37,233 nt of DNA, from positions 1 to 37,233 of the forward strand of contig JAFGHM010000005.1 of assembly GCA_016930135.1 (NCBI GenBank). The letters are read 5' to 3'. The notes below the pieces were generated by a model that worked only from the letters and a program-made list of their open reading frames with translations, searched no databases and had not been told where the DNA came from. The translations under genes were made by a program, and so were the position numbers. Positions 28,255 to 36,282 of the stretch are shown here, one piece after another; position 1 is the stretch's first letter, and each line of letters starts with the position of its first letter. The DNA is from Thermoplasmatota archaeon (GTDB taxonomy: Archaea > Thermoplasmatota > Thermoplasmata > UBA10834).

Positions 28255-28587
28255 TACCCCATCATTGCCACTGGTCGACTTCTGTTTCAGATTCTCGGCT
28301 TTGTGGTCGTGGTGAGCACTGTTCGCAGAAGGAGACAGATTCCTCCCCCCTCGTTGTGATAACTGACTATTAAAACAACTAGCACTTGGTCCCTATTTGA
28401 TTTTTCGGTGTCGTCCAGTCGCCCCTTTTCCGCTAGCCAGACATCCGCGGCTTTACCGCAATTCTATCACTTCTGATAATGTCAGGCCCTCCGCGGGGTA
28501 GCCTTGAATGGTCGCCACATCCCTGAGCATTCGGGCGCAGCCTAGGAACCCACAAGACCGCGTTCAAAGGGAAAATACTCAAATAGT

Positions 28588-28605
28588 AATGAATCTTTAT
28601 TCATT
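28588..28605. promoter_or_regulatory. Palindromic putative operator in front of DUF134 gene
   Basis: AATGAAT-CTTT-ATTCATT, ends 3 nt before ATG; AT-rich TATA-like aaatactcaaatag just upstream. Confidence 0.6.
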
Positions 28606-28608
28606 TCG

Positions 28609-28962
28609 ATGCCCAGGCCAAAGAGATGCAGGAACGTCGCATTCGACCCGGCCCACAGGTTCTTCAAGCCACAGGGAGTGCCGATGAGCGATCTGGACTG
28701 CCTCGACCTCGGCCTGGATGAACTTGAGGCCCTAAGAATCGCGGATTTGCTGGGGATCTCTCAGACAGAGGGTGCGCACATGATGAACGTGTCTCAGCCC
28801 ACCTTCAACCGTATACTCAGCTCGGCCAGGTCCAAGGTTGCTGATAGCCTGGTCAACGCGCATGCGCTCCGCATCGAGTCCACCCAAGGGCACGTGGCGG
28901 TATCGAACGGGCGGGACGCGGCTAGAGGCGGCAGACGGAGCTGCAGGAGGTCCGGCACATGA
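28609..28962 (+). CDS. DUF134 family putative DNA-binding protein
   Basis: MPRPKRCRNVAFDPAHRFFKPQGVP, LDLDELEALRIADLLGISQTEGAHMMNVSQPTFNRIL. Confidence 0.92.
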   Translation: MPRPKRCRNVAFDPAHRFFKPQGVPMSDLDCLDLGLDELEALRIADLLGISQTEGAHMMNVSQPTFNRILSSARSKVADSLVNAHALRIESTQGHVAVSNGRDAARGGRRSCRRSGT

Positions 28963-29594
28963 GGGCAGCCACGATGGTCGTGCGCATACCTGGCAACTGG
29001 ATCGGCGACCTTGCGACCTCCTGCGACCTCTCCATCCGGGTGATCAAGTGCGTCCCCCGTGAGGGCTCCGGTGGGCAGAGCCTGGTCCAGATAGACACGG
29101 TCGACGGGACGACCGGCACGGACCTGGTGGAGAAGATACGCTCGGCCGAGCCCAAGTGCCGCGTGCAGCTCACATCGGCCGGACCGGGCAGGTTCATAGG
29201 CACTGTCGAGACGAACACATGCGTCGTCTGCAGGCTCGTGGCCGAATCGGGCTGTTTCCTTGACTCCGCAATGTCCATCGGCGACGGGACCATCATGTGG
29301 AACATCCTCGCGCCCAACGCTGCTGCACTGAGGCTGCTACACGACAAGGTGACGAAACTCGGCTGCTCTGTCGACCTGAAGAAGGTCTCGCTCCTCAGAA
29401 CCTCTTCGGAACTCACCAGGGCCCAGGAGAGAGTCCTGCAGATTGCTTACGAACTGGGCTACTTCGACATACCGAAGAAGATCGACCTCGCGAAGCTGGC
29501 GAAGAGATTGGAGATATCGAAGGCCACGCTCGACATCATGTTGAGGAGGGCCCAGAGGAAGGTCATCGCGAACCATGTCGGAGGGCTCCCGTAG
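28959..29594 (+). CDS. HTH_10 (bacterio-opsin activator-type) transcriptional regulator
   Basis: LTRAQERVLQIAYELGYFDIPKKIDLAKLAKRLEISKATLDIMLRRAQRKVI C-terminus. Confidence 0.85.
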   Translation: MRAATMVVRIPGNWIGDLATSCDLSIRVIKCVPREGSGGQSLVQIDTVDGTTGTDLVEKIRSAEPKCRVQLTSAGPGRFIGTVETNTCVVCRLVAESGCFLDSAMSIGDGTIMWNILAPNAAALRLLHDKVTKLGCSVDLKKVSLLRTSSELTRAQERVLQIAYELGYFDIPKKIDLAKLAKRLEISKATLDIMLRRAQRKVIANHVGGLP

Positions 29595-29661
29595 GCTCCT
29601 GCGAGGCTGGGCTAACCGGTTCGCCATGCAAGGCTTATACGGAACCCCATCTGGGTGAAGC

Positions 29662-30645
29662 ATGGCAGACGCCGCGAAGGCTCTGGGGTCAGAACGGAAG
29701 CTCGCCTGTGCCGAGGACATAGCCTTCGGGCCGATCGTCTCGAGACGCCTCGGGCAATCCTTGGGTGTCAACACCGTGCCGTGCAAGACCTGCGCATATT
29801 CTTGTGTCTACTGCCAGCTCGGGCCGACGCCCGACAGGACCGTCGTCAGGAAGGCCTATATCGATTCTGAATCCGTGGCGAGGGCGGTGGGGCGCACTCT
29901 CGGAAGGACGCGCACTCGCCCCGACTTCGTCACATTTCTCGGCTGCGGCGAGCCGACCCTAGCTGCCAATCTCGGGCAGTGCCTCGAAGCGGTCAAGAAG
30001 ATCTGGCCGGGCAGGACCGCGTTGCTGACAAGCGGCGCGCTGTTCTCCAGGCCGGAAGTCATGGACGAGGCGATGGGCTTCGACGTCGTCATGCCCACAG
30101 TCGCAGCCGGGAATGAGCGACTTTTCAAGAGGGTGCACCATCCGCACCCGAAGGTCGTCTTCGACGAGGTTGTCAGGGGGCTCAGGATGTTCTCTGAGCG
30201 GTTCGAGGGCAGGTTCCTGCCGGAGGTGATGCTCGTAGGGGGCATGAACGACACTGAGGCAAGTCTGCAGGAGATCGGCAGGACCCTGGATAGCATGCGG
30301 GTTGACGGTGTCCACTTGACCGCGCCCGTGCGAGCACCGACACAGAGCTGGGTGAGGCCACCAGCCGAGCACGCAGTTGCCCGCGCACTGAGCATACTCC
30401 CGAGAGCGGTCGACTTCACGAGACCTGAGGGGATGGCCGTGACCGAGATAGTCAGCATCCGTGTCGAAGAGCTCCTTGGCATCGCATCGATGCACCCTCT
30501 CACTGAGGGACAGGTGGTTTCGGCGCTCACAGATGCAGGTGCCTCCGAGAGAGAGGCGCTCGCGCTGCTGAACGGACTGGTGGAATCATCCAAGATGGTG
30601 AGGACGGGATACCGAGGCAAGAGCTTCTACAGGACAAGGAAGTGA
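29662..30645 (+). CDS. Radical SAM protein (COG0731-like)
   Basis: FGPIVSRRLGQSLGVNTVPCKTCAYSCVYCQLG with CxxxCxxC, FLGCGEPTLAANLG. Confidence 0.9.
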   Translation: MADAAKALGSERKLACAEDIAFGPIVSRRLGQSLGVNTVPCKTCAYSCVYCQLGPTPDRTVVRKAYIDSESVARAVGRTLGRTRTRPDFVTFLGCGEPTLAANLGQCLEAVKKIWPGRTALLTSGALFSRPEVMDEAMGFDVVMPTVAAGNERLFKRVHHPHPKVVFDEVVRGLRMFSERFEGRFLPEVMLVGGMNDTEASLQEIGRTLDSMRVDGVHLTAPVRAPTQSWVRPPAEHAVARALSILPRAVDFTRPEGMAVTEIVSIRVEELLGIASMHPLTEGQVVSALTDAGASEREALALLNGLVESSKMVRTGYRGKSFYRTRK

Positions 30646-30650
30646 ATCAC

Positions 30651-31244
30651 ATGGCTATTGAATGCGCCCGATGCAAGGCGAAGGACTGCTACGAAGGCAA
30701 GGACTGCTTCGGACTGGCTGGTGCGGCTATGAAGGGCTACACTGATCGGGAGCTGCGGTCGATGGCCGTCTCGGGTGACATCGAGGCGGACCATTACATG
30801 AAGCTCACCAGACTGGAGGAGATCATGCTGTACGCGAAGCGGATGGGCATGAACAAGCTCGGCATTGCCTTCTGCGTGGGCCTCTCGCGTGAGGCTGAGA
30901 CGATAGACCGAATACTGACGAAGCACGGGTTCGAGGTCCACAGCGCCTGCTGCAAGATATGCGGCATGGACAAGGCCAAGCTGGGCGTCAAGAAGCTGCA
31001 TGGAGGCTCTGGCATAGAGGCTGTCTGCAATCCGGTCGGGCAGGCTCTTAGGCTCCAACAGTGCGGGACCGAGATGAACATAGTGGTGGGGCTGTGCATA
31101 GGCCATGACATGATATTCACAAAGCACTCGCACGCGCCGGTGACCGTGCTGGTCGTGAAGGACCGGGTGCTTGCCCACAACCCGATCGGTGCGGTCTACA
31201 GCGACTACTACCTCGAGACGAAGTTCGGCCTGACGCAGGGATGA
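30651..31244 (+). CDS. DUF1847 putative metal-binding protein
   Basis: CARCKAKDCYEGKDC, CCKICGMDKAKLG, CNPVGQALRLQQCGTEMNIVVGLCIGHD. Confidence 0.85.
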   Translation: MAIECARCKAKDCYEGKDCFGLAGAAMKGYTDRELRSMAVSGDIEADHYMKLTRLEEIMLYAKRMGMNKLGIAFCVGLSREAETIDRILTKHGFEVHSACCKICGMDKAKLGVKKLHGGSGIEAVCNPVGQALRLQQCGTEMNIVVGLCIGHDMIFTKHSHAPVTVLVVKDRVLAHNPIGAVYSDYYLETKFGLTQG

Positions 31245-31357
31245 CCTCCTGGCTGGACTTCACACCTGATCGGACGAACACAGCCTGTCCCGCGGCTAAC
31301 CTGTTTGCCGTCATTGGCTTAGCCTCTGGGGGATAAGTCCACCGTTGAGGCGTGAAG

Positions 31358-31744
31358 ATGGCCAGGAAGACAGACTACACGAAGAAGTCGTTCATAGTGA
31401 TCGGAACGCACGGAGCGGACCACCCAGAGAAGGCTACCATGACCTTCGCATGTGCCGGCGCCGCTCAGGCGATCGGCATCAAGACCAAGGTGTTCCTCGC
31501 GGGCGACGCGGTCGAGTTGGCGAGGAAGGGCTTCGCGAAGAAGCTGCCCAAGATCGAGGGCATGGCCCCCGTGGACGAGCTGATGGAGGGGTTCATCAGG
31601 GGAGGAGGGAAGGTCCAGGTGTGCATCCCATGCATGGAGTCGAGGCACATCTCGAAGAAGAACTACCTCGAAGACGTGGAGTTCATCAACCTGATGGACT
31701 TCGCAGCCGGGACCGTGGACGCCGACAGGGTCTTCACCTGCTAG
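31358..31744 (+). CDS. DsrE-family-like protein
   Basis: ATMTFACAGAAQAIGIKTKVFLAGDAVELARKG, GGGKVQVCIPCMESR. Confidence 0.8.
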   Translation: MARKTDYTKKSFIVIGTHGADHPEKATMTFACAGAAQAIGIKTKVFLAGDAVELARKGFAKKLPKIEGMAPVDELMEGFIRGGGKVQVCIPCMESRHISKKNYLEDVEFINLMDFAAGTVDADRVFTC

Positions 31745-31758
31745 AGGAGGATGTCTCG

Positions 31759-32613
31759 ATGGCAACAGAAAGCCAAAACGTGCAAAAGAACATACCCTCC
31801 GCACCGAAGGCAGGACCGTCTTCGGTCGTCAAGGAGAACCTCGCGAAGGTCAAGCACAAGCTCGTCGTCATGAGCGGCAAGGGAGGTGTGGGCAAATCGA
31901 CGGTGGCCGTGAACCTCGCATTCGACCTGGCCCGGAGAGGGCTGAAGGTCGGCCTGCTTGACGCGGACATGCACGGGCCGAGCGTACCCAAGTTGCTGGG
32001 CATACCCAACCTGCCTTTGACCGTTGGCGAGAACGGCAAGATCGTGCCCATGTTGGTGCCTCCCGGCATCAAGGTCATCTCGATCGCGTTCCTCCTGATG
32101 AACAGGGACGCACCGGTGATCTGGAGGGGACCGATCAAGATGGGTGCCATCAAGCAATTCCTGGAGGAAGTCGAGTGGGGAGAGCTGGACTACCTGGTCG
32201 TGGACCTTCCACCGGGAACCGGGGACGAGCCTCTCAGTATCGCTCAGCTCCTGCCCGCGCCGGACGGAGCGGTAATCGTCACGACGCCTCAGGACGTCGC
32301 GCTGTTGAGCGTGAGAAAGTCGATCAACTTCGCAAAGACCGTCGGCCTGAGGGTGATAGGCCTCGTGGAGAACATGAGCGGGCTGGAATGCCCCCACTGC
32401 GGCAAGCAGATCGATGTCTTTGGGAACGGGATGGCCGAGAAGGCGGCACAGGACCTCTCAGTGCCTTTCCTGGGCAAGCTGCCCCTGAGCCTCGGTGTCT
32501 CCAGGAGCGGGGACGACGGGAAACCCTTCGTGCTCGCCAGTGAGGACGGTGTCTCGAAGAAGTTCGAGGAGATCGCGAACAAGATCGTCAGCTCGGTCGA
32601 GAAGAGGAAGTGA
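31759..32613 (+). CDS. Mrp/NBP35 family P-loop ATPase
   Basis: VMSGKGGVGKSTVAVNLAFDLARRG, DADMHGPSVPKLLG, VDLPPGTGDEPLS, ENMSGLECPHCGK. Confidence 0.95.
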   Translation: MATESQNVQKNIPSAPKAGPSSVVKENLAKVKHKLVVMSGKGGVGKSTVAVNLAFDLARRGLKVGLLDADMHGPSVPKLLGIPNLPLTVGENGKIVPMLVPPGIKVISIAFLLMNRDAPVIWRGPIKMGAIKQFLEEVEWGELDYLVVDLPPGTGDEPLSIAQLLPAPDGAVIVTTPQDVALLSVRKSINFAKTVGLRVIGLVENMSGLECPHCGKQIDVFGNGMAEKAAQDLSVPFLGKLPLSLGVSRSGDDGKPFVLASEDGVSKKFEEIANKIVSSVEKRK

Positions 32614-32644
32614 CGACCGGCAGGGGATTATGGAGGCGCATGAC

Positions 32645-32866
32645 ATGTCAGGTAACAGGGTTTTCAAATGCTACGCGTGCGGCAACGAATGGGAGGAGCC
32701 CTACGGCACTGGAAGACCTCTCGCGTGCCCCAAGTGCAGAAGCCCCAACATACACAGGACCGACGCCGACCGTGGCAAGAGAACGGCCGGAGGTGGCTTC
32801 GGAGCGGGCAGGGCTGCGTACGACCAGGGCAGAGGACGGGACATGTCCGGCCGTGGGCAAAGATGA
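32645..32866 (+). CDS. Zinc-ribbon protein with Gly/Arg-rich tail
   Basis: MSGNRVFKCYACGNEWEEPYGTGRPLACPKCRSPNIHRTD...GRGRDMSGRGQR; GGAGG 8 nt before ATG. Confidence 0.75.
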   Translation: MSGNRVFKCYACGNEWEEPYGTGRPLACPKCRSPNIHRTDADRGKRTAGGGFGAGRAAYDQGRGRDMSGRGQR

Positions 32867-32876
32867 GGTGATGTAG

Positions 32877-33032
32877 ATGGAAGGAGAACTCGAGTTTGGT
32901 TCGAGCATATGCTACTGCCCGAAGTGCGAGAAGGAGTTCCCGCACAAGCACCGTGGCGTACCGTGCTCCGAGACGAAGTGCCCGAAATGTGGGTCGCCAA
33001 TGATAGGCAGGAAGTGCAGGGAGGAGAGCTGA
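32877..33032 (+). CDS. 51-aa zinc-ribbon protein (not in ORF track)
   Basis: [51 protein letters not shown]. Confidence 0.75.
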   Translation: MEGELEFGSSICYCPKCEKEFPHKHRGVPCSETKCPKCGSPMIGRKCREES

Positions 33033-33451
33033 TGAACGGCAAGAGGATATGTCTGACATCGACCGGGCCGAGACTGAGCGATCCGGCGGATCCGAGGTTC
33101 GGAAGGTGCGCGTATTTCATATTCGTGGACGAGGCGACGGGAGCGACGGAGGCCGCCCCCAACGACGCCAGGCTCCTGGGGAACGGTGCGGGCATCCAGG
33201 CGGCCCAAGACATCGTCACGAAAGGAGCGGGAGTCGTCATCACAGGCGACATGGGCCCGAACGCCTTCAGGGTGCTCAGCGCTGCCGGCGTGCGCGTGTT
33301 CGTGGGAGTCAATGGCTCCTGCGAGGCTGCGCTCGACGGCTATCGAAAGGGGCTGATGAAAGAGATTGGGTCGCCGACCGCCCCTGGACACCACGGCGGA
33401 AGAGGAGCCGGAAGGGGGCAGGGGATGGGCCGCGGAGGCGGATGGTTGTAG
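33032..33451 (+). CDS. NifX/NifB-like (dinitrogenase FeMo-cofactor biosynthesis/ORP-like) protein, Gly-rich tail
   Basis: RICLTSTGPRLSDPADPRFGRCAYFIFVD...NDARLLGNGAGIQAAQDIVTKGAGVVITGDMGPNAFRVLSAAGVRVFVGV. Confidence 0.9.
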   Translation: MNGKRICLTSTGPRLSDPADPRFGRCAYFIFVDEATGATEAAPNDARLLGNGAGIQAAQDIVTKGAGVVITGDMGPNAFRVLSAAGVRVFVGVNGSCEAALDGYRKGLMKEIGSPTAPGHHGGRGAGRGQGMGRGGGWL

Positions 33452-33453
33452 TG

Positions 33454-33936
33454 ATGACCGACGGCGTGAGCGACCGCAGGGATCTGACGAAGGAGCTGGA
33501 CCTCCTGGCGGAGAACGTCATCAGGATGCTCGAGGAGAACGACGCGAAGATATACTCGAGGGAGGTTATCGAGGAGTTCCGGAACCCATCCAACATAGGG
33601 CGCATGCAGGATGCGGACGGCGAAGGCGTCGGTGACGGCATCTGTGGGGACAGCATGGAGATCTATCTGAAGATCAAGGATGGCGTAATCGAGAGGTGCA
33701 CGTTCTTCACAGACGGCTGCGGCGCAACGATCGCCTGCGGGAGCAGGCTGACCAGGTTCGTCAAGGGGATGTCGGTTGAGGGAGCGAAGGCCGTGAAGCC
33801 TGCCAGCCTCATCCACCTGCTGAACGGCCTCCCGGAAGAGCATGTCCACTGCGCCTCGCTTGCCGTGGTAGCACTGAAGGGCGCCATAAGGAACTACGAG
33901 TCCAGGCAGAGGGCCAAGGAGGGCGCAAGAGCATGA
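33454..33936 (+). CDS. IscU/NifU-N-like iron-sulfur scaffold protein
   Basis: FRNPSNIGRM, GICGDSMEIYLKI, FFTDGCGATIACGSRL, VHCASLAVVALKGAI; conserved Cys at three scaffold positions. Confidence 0.88.
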   Translation: MTDGVSDRRDLTKELDLLAENVIRMLEENDAKIYSREVIEEFRNPSNIGRMQDADGEGVGDGICGDSMEIYLKIKDGVIERCTFFTDGCGATIACGSRLTRFVKGMSVEGAKAVKPASLIHLLNGLPEEHVHCASLAVVALKGAIRNYESRQRAKEGARA

Positions 33937-34091
33937 GGTTCTTGAGATTCCGGTGCAGGAACTGCGGCCTGCAGATGGCTCTCAACGAGCCGCCTGAGAA
34001 GTGCTTCTCATGTGGCTCCACGGACATAGTCAGAGAAGGCTGGAGGCAGCGGTTCTCACAGTCGAAGGATGATCGGAAGAAGAGGAGTTGA
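33933..34091 (+). CDS. 52-aa rubredoxin/zinc-ribbon-like protein (not in ORF track)
   Basis: MRFLRFRCRNCGLQMALNEPPEKCFSCGSTDIVREGWRQRFSQSKDDRKKRS. Confidence 0.75.
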   Translation: MRFLRFRCRNCGLQMALNEPPEKCFSCGSTDIVREGWRQRFSQSKDDRKKRS

Positions 34092-34095
34092 TTGA

Positions 34096-34455
34096 TTGAA
34101 AGTATGCATACCAACCAACGGCCGCGGAGGGCTCGAGGATATCGTCTGCGAACACTTCGGGAGAGCGCCGACTTTCACGGTAGTCGATATGGACACGAAC
34201 TCCGTAGTCGTCGTGCCGAATGCCAGCGAGCACATGGGGGGCATGGGCAAGCCCCCCGAGCACATAATCAGTACTGGCTCCGAGGTGCTCGTGTGCTCAG
34301 AGCTGGGGCCGAGAGCGATCGGGATGTTCGAGTCCTACGGGGTCGAGGTCTTCGTGGGAGCTCGGGGAACGGTCAGGGAAGCCGTGGAGCTGTGGAGACA
34401 GGGCAAGCTAGAGAGGGCTTCGGACGTGAACGCGTGCCGGGAGCACCGGCACTGA
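34096..34455 (+). CDS. NifX/ORP-like protein (second copy)
   Basis: KVCIPTNGRGGLEDIVCEHFGRAPTFTVVDMD...VCSELGPRAIGMFESYGVEVFVGARGTVREAVELW; TTG start. Confidence 0.88.
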   Translation: MKVCIPTNGRGGLEDIVCEHFGRAPTFTVVDMDTNSVVVVPNASEHMGGMGKPPEHIISTGSEVLVCSELGPRAIGMFESYGVEVFVGARGTVREAVELWRQGKLERASDVNACREHRH

Positions 34456-34525
34456 CGCGGACGGATGGCGCCGGCGGACGGCGTGGTCTGAGCGTGAATT
34501 CAGTCTATGAACAGGGTGAGCACGG

Positions 34526-35362
34526 TTGAGAATAAGCGTAGCGAGCGGCAAGGGCGGCACTGGCAAGACCCTTGTGGCGACCAACCTGGCCGCCGTCACT
34601 CAGTCATCGCTGCTGGTGGACCTCGATGTCGAGGAGCCGAACTGCTACATCTTCGTGGAGGGCGAGCAGAGGAGCGAGCAGGTCTTCCGGCCCGTGCCTG
34701 TGATTGACGAGGAGAAGTGCACGAGGTGCGGCACATGTGCGGAGGTGTGCGAGTATCATGCGATCGTCGCTCTCCCTAAGACGATAATGACCTTCGAGGA
34801 GCTCTGCCACGGGTGCGGGGCGTGCAGCATGTTCTGCCCCGAGGGCGCTATCACGGAGAAAGGCAGGGCCATGGGGGAAATCATATCCGTCCAGGCGAAC
34901 GGCTGCCAGAAGCTGCTCTATGGCAGGATGAGGATAGGGGAGCCAGCGCCCGTGCCTCTCATACGCCAGGTCAAGAAGAGGATACCGAAGGACATCCTGG
35001 CCATCGTCGACTGCCCTCCCGGAACCGCTTGTCCTGCGGTCGAGAGCATGCGCGGGACCGACTTCTGCGTGCTGGTGACCGAGCCAACACCGTTCGGCTT
35101 CCACGACCTGAAGCTCGCACTCGAGGTGGTCAGGAAGCTCAGGATACCGCACGCGGTCTTCGTCAACAAGCACGGCCTACCCGGCCCGGACATCCATGAG
35201 TATTGCAGAAGCAAGGGCATACCAGTCGTAGGGCAACTGCGGCATGACATGCAGATTGCCAGAAACTACTCAGAGGGACGGATGATCGTGACCGACCCGG
35301 CGCACAGGAAGACCTTCGAAGGGCTCCTGAAGCGAGTGCTGGAGGAGGCTTCCAGGCGATGA
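34526..35362 (+). CDS. MinD-superfamily ATPase with inserted 2[4Fe-4S] ferredoxin domain
   Basis: RISVASGKGGTGKTLVATNLA, CTRCGTCAEVCEYHAI, CHGCGACSMFCPEGAI, DCPPGTACPAVESM. Confidence 0.95.
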   Translation: MRISVASGKGGTGKTLVATNLAAVTQSSLLVDLDVEEPNCYIFVEGEQRSEQVFRPVPVIDEEKCTRCGTCAEVCEYHAIVALPKTIMTFEELCHGCGACSMFCPEGAITEKGRAMGEIISVQANGCQKLLYGRMRIGEPAPVPLIRQVKKRIPKDILAIVDCPPGTACPAVESMRGTDFCVLVTEPTPFGFHDLKLALEVVRKLRIPHAVFVNKHGLPGPDIHEYCRSKGIPVVGQLRHDMQIARNYSEGRMIVTDPAHRKTFEGLLKRVLEEASRR

Positions 35363-36282
35363 AAGAGATAGTGGTCCTGAGCGGAAAGGGCGGCACGGGG
35401 AAGACGATGCTCGTGGCCAACTACGCCGCCCTGGCCAAAGAAGCGATTCTTGCGGACTGCGATGTCGACGCACCCAATCTGCACCTGCTGATGGCACCCG
35501 AGGTCAAGGAATCGGGGCCCTTTCCCAGCATGAAAGCTGCATCTATCGATGGAGCCAAATGCGTCAACTGCGGTGAGTGCGTCCCTCTCTGCCGGTTCGA
35601 GGCGATCAAGTGGATAGGCAATTCGAGCCTCAGGAAGGTCGCGATCTCGGTCGACGAGTGCGAAGGGTGTGGCGTCTGCGCCCGAGCCTGTCCTGAGGGG
35701 GCGATCTCGATGGTCGAGCGCAAAGGCGGGGACTGGTTCATCTCCTCGACAAGGTACGGGACCATGGTGCACGCGCTGCTCGAACCAGGAGGGGAGAACT
35801 CAGGAAAGCTGGTTGCTCTGGTCAAGCAGAAGGCGAGGATGCTAGCAAGGAACACTGGTGCGAAGCTGGTCATCGTCGACGGACCTCCAGGGATCGGATG
35901 CGCCGCAATATCGGCCCTCTCGGGAGCGAACCTGGTGTTACTTGTGACCGAGCCCACGAAGTCCGGGGCTAGCGATTTCACGAGAGCCCTTAACCTGGCG
36001 GAGTCCTTCAGGTGCAAGACCTGCTACGTCATCAACAGGGCCGACATCAACGCACGCATGGCGGAGGAGATAGACAGGACAGCAGCAGACAAGGGGGTGC
36101 AATGCGCGGGTAAGATACCTTACGACGATGAGGTGGTCGCATCGATGGCCTTGGGCAAGACAGTCGTCGAATCCGGTAAAGGAGAGGCCAGGAAGAGCAT
36201 AGTGGATTCGTGGAACGCGCTCATGGACATCGTCAGCACTGGCGACGATACGGCAGCCTCGGAGGGCCCCCATGACAGGTGA
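35359..36282 (+). CDS. MinD-superfamily ATPase with inserted 2[4Fe-4S] ferredoxin domain (second copy)
   Basis: VVLSGKGGTGKTMLVANYAA, CVNCGECVPLCRFEAI, CEGCGVCARACPEGAI, DGPPGIGCAAISAL. Confidence 0.95.
   Translation: MKEIVVLSGKGGTGKTMLVANYAALAKEAILADCDVDAPNLHLLMAPEVKESGPFPSMKAASIDGAKCVNCGECVPLCRFEAIKWIGNSSLRKVAISVDECEGCGVCARACPEGAISMVERKGGDWFISSTRYGTMVHALLEPGGENSGKLVALVKQKARMLARNTGAKLVIVDGPPGIGCAAISALSGANLVLLVTEPTKSGASDFTRALNLAESFRCKTCYVINRADINARMAEEIDRTAADKGVQCAGKIPYDDEVVASMALGKTVVESGKGEARKSIVDSWNALMDIVSTGDDTAASEGPHDR

Noticed and set aside
32866-32880. Possible C/D-box sRNA signature (gatgaggtgatg)
   Set aside because: Short motif inside a gene junction with no matching D box or stem; expected by chance.
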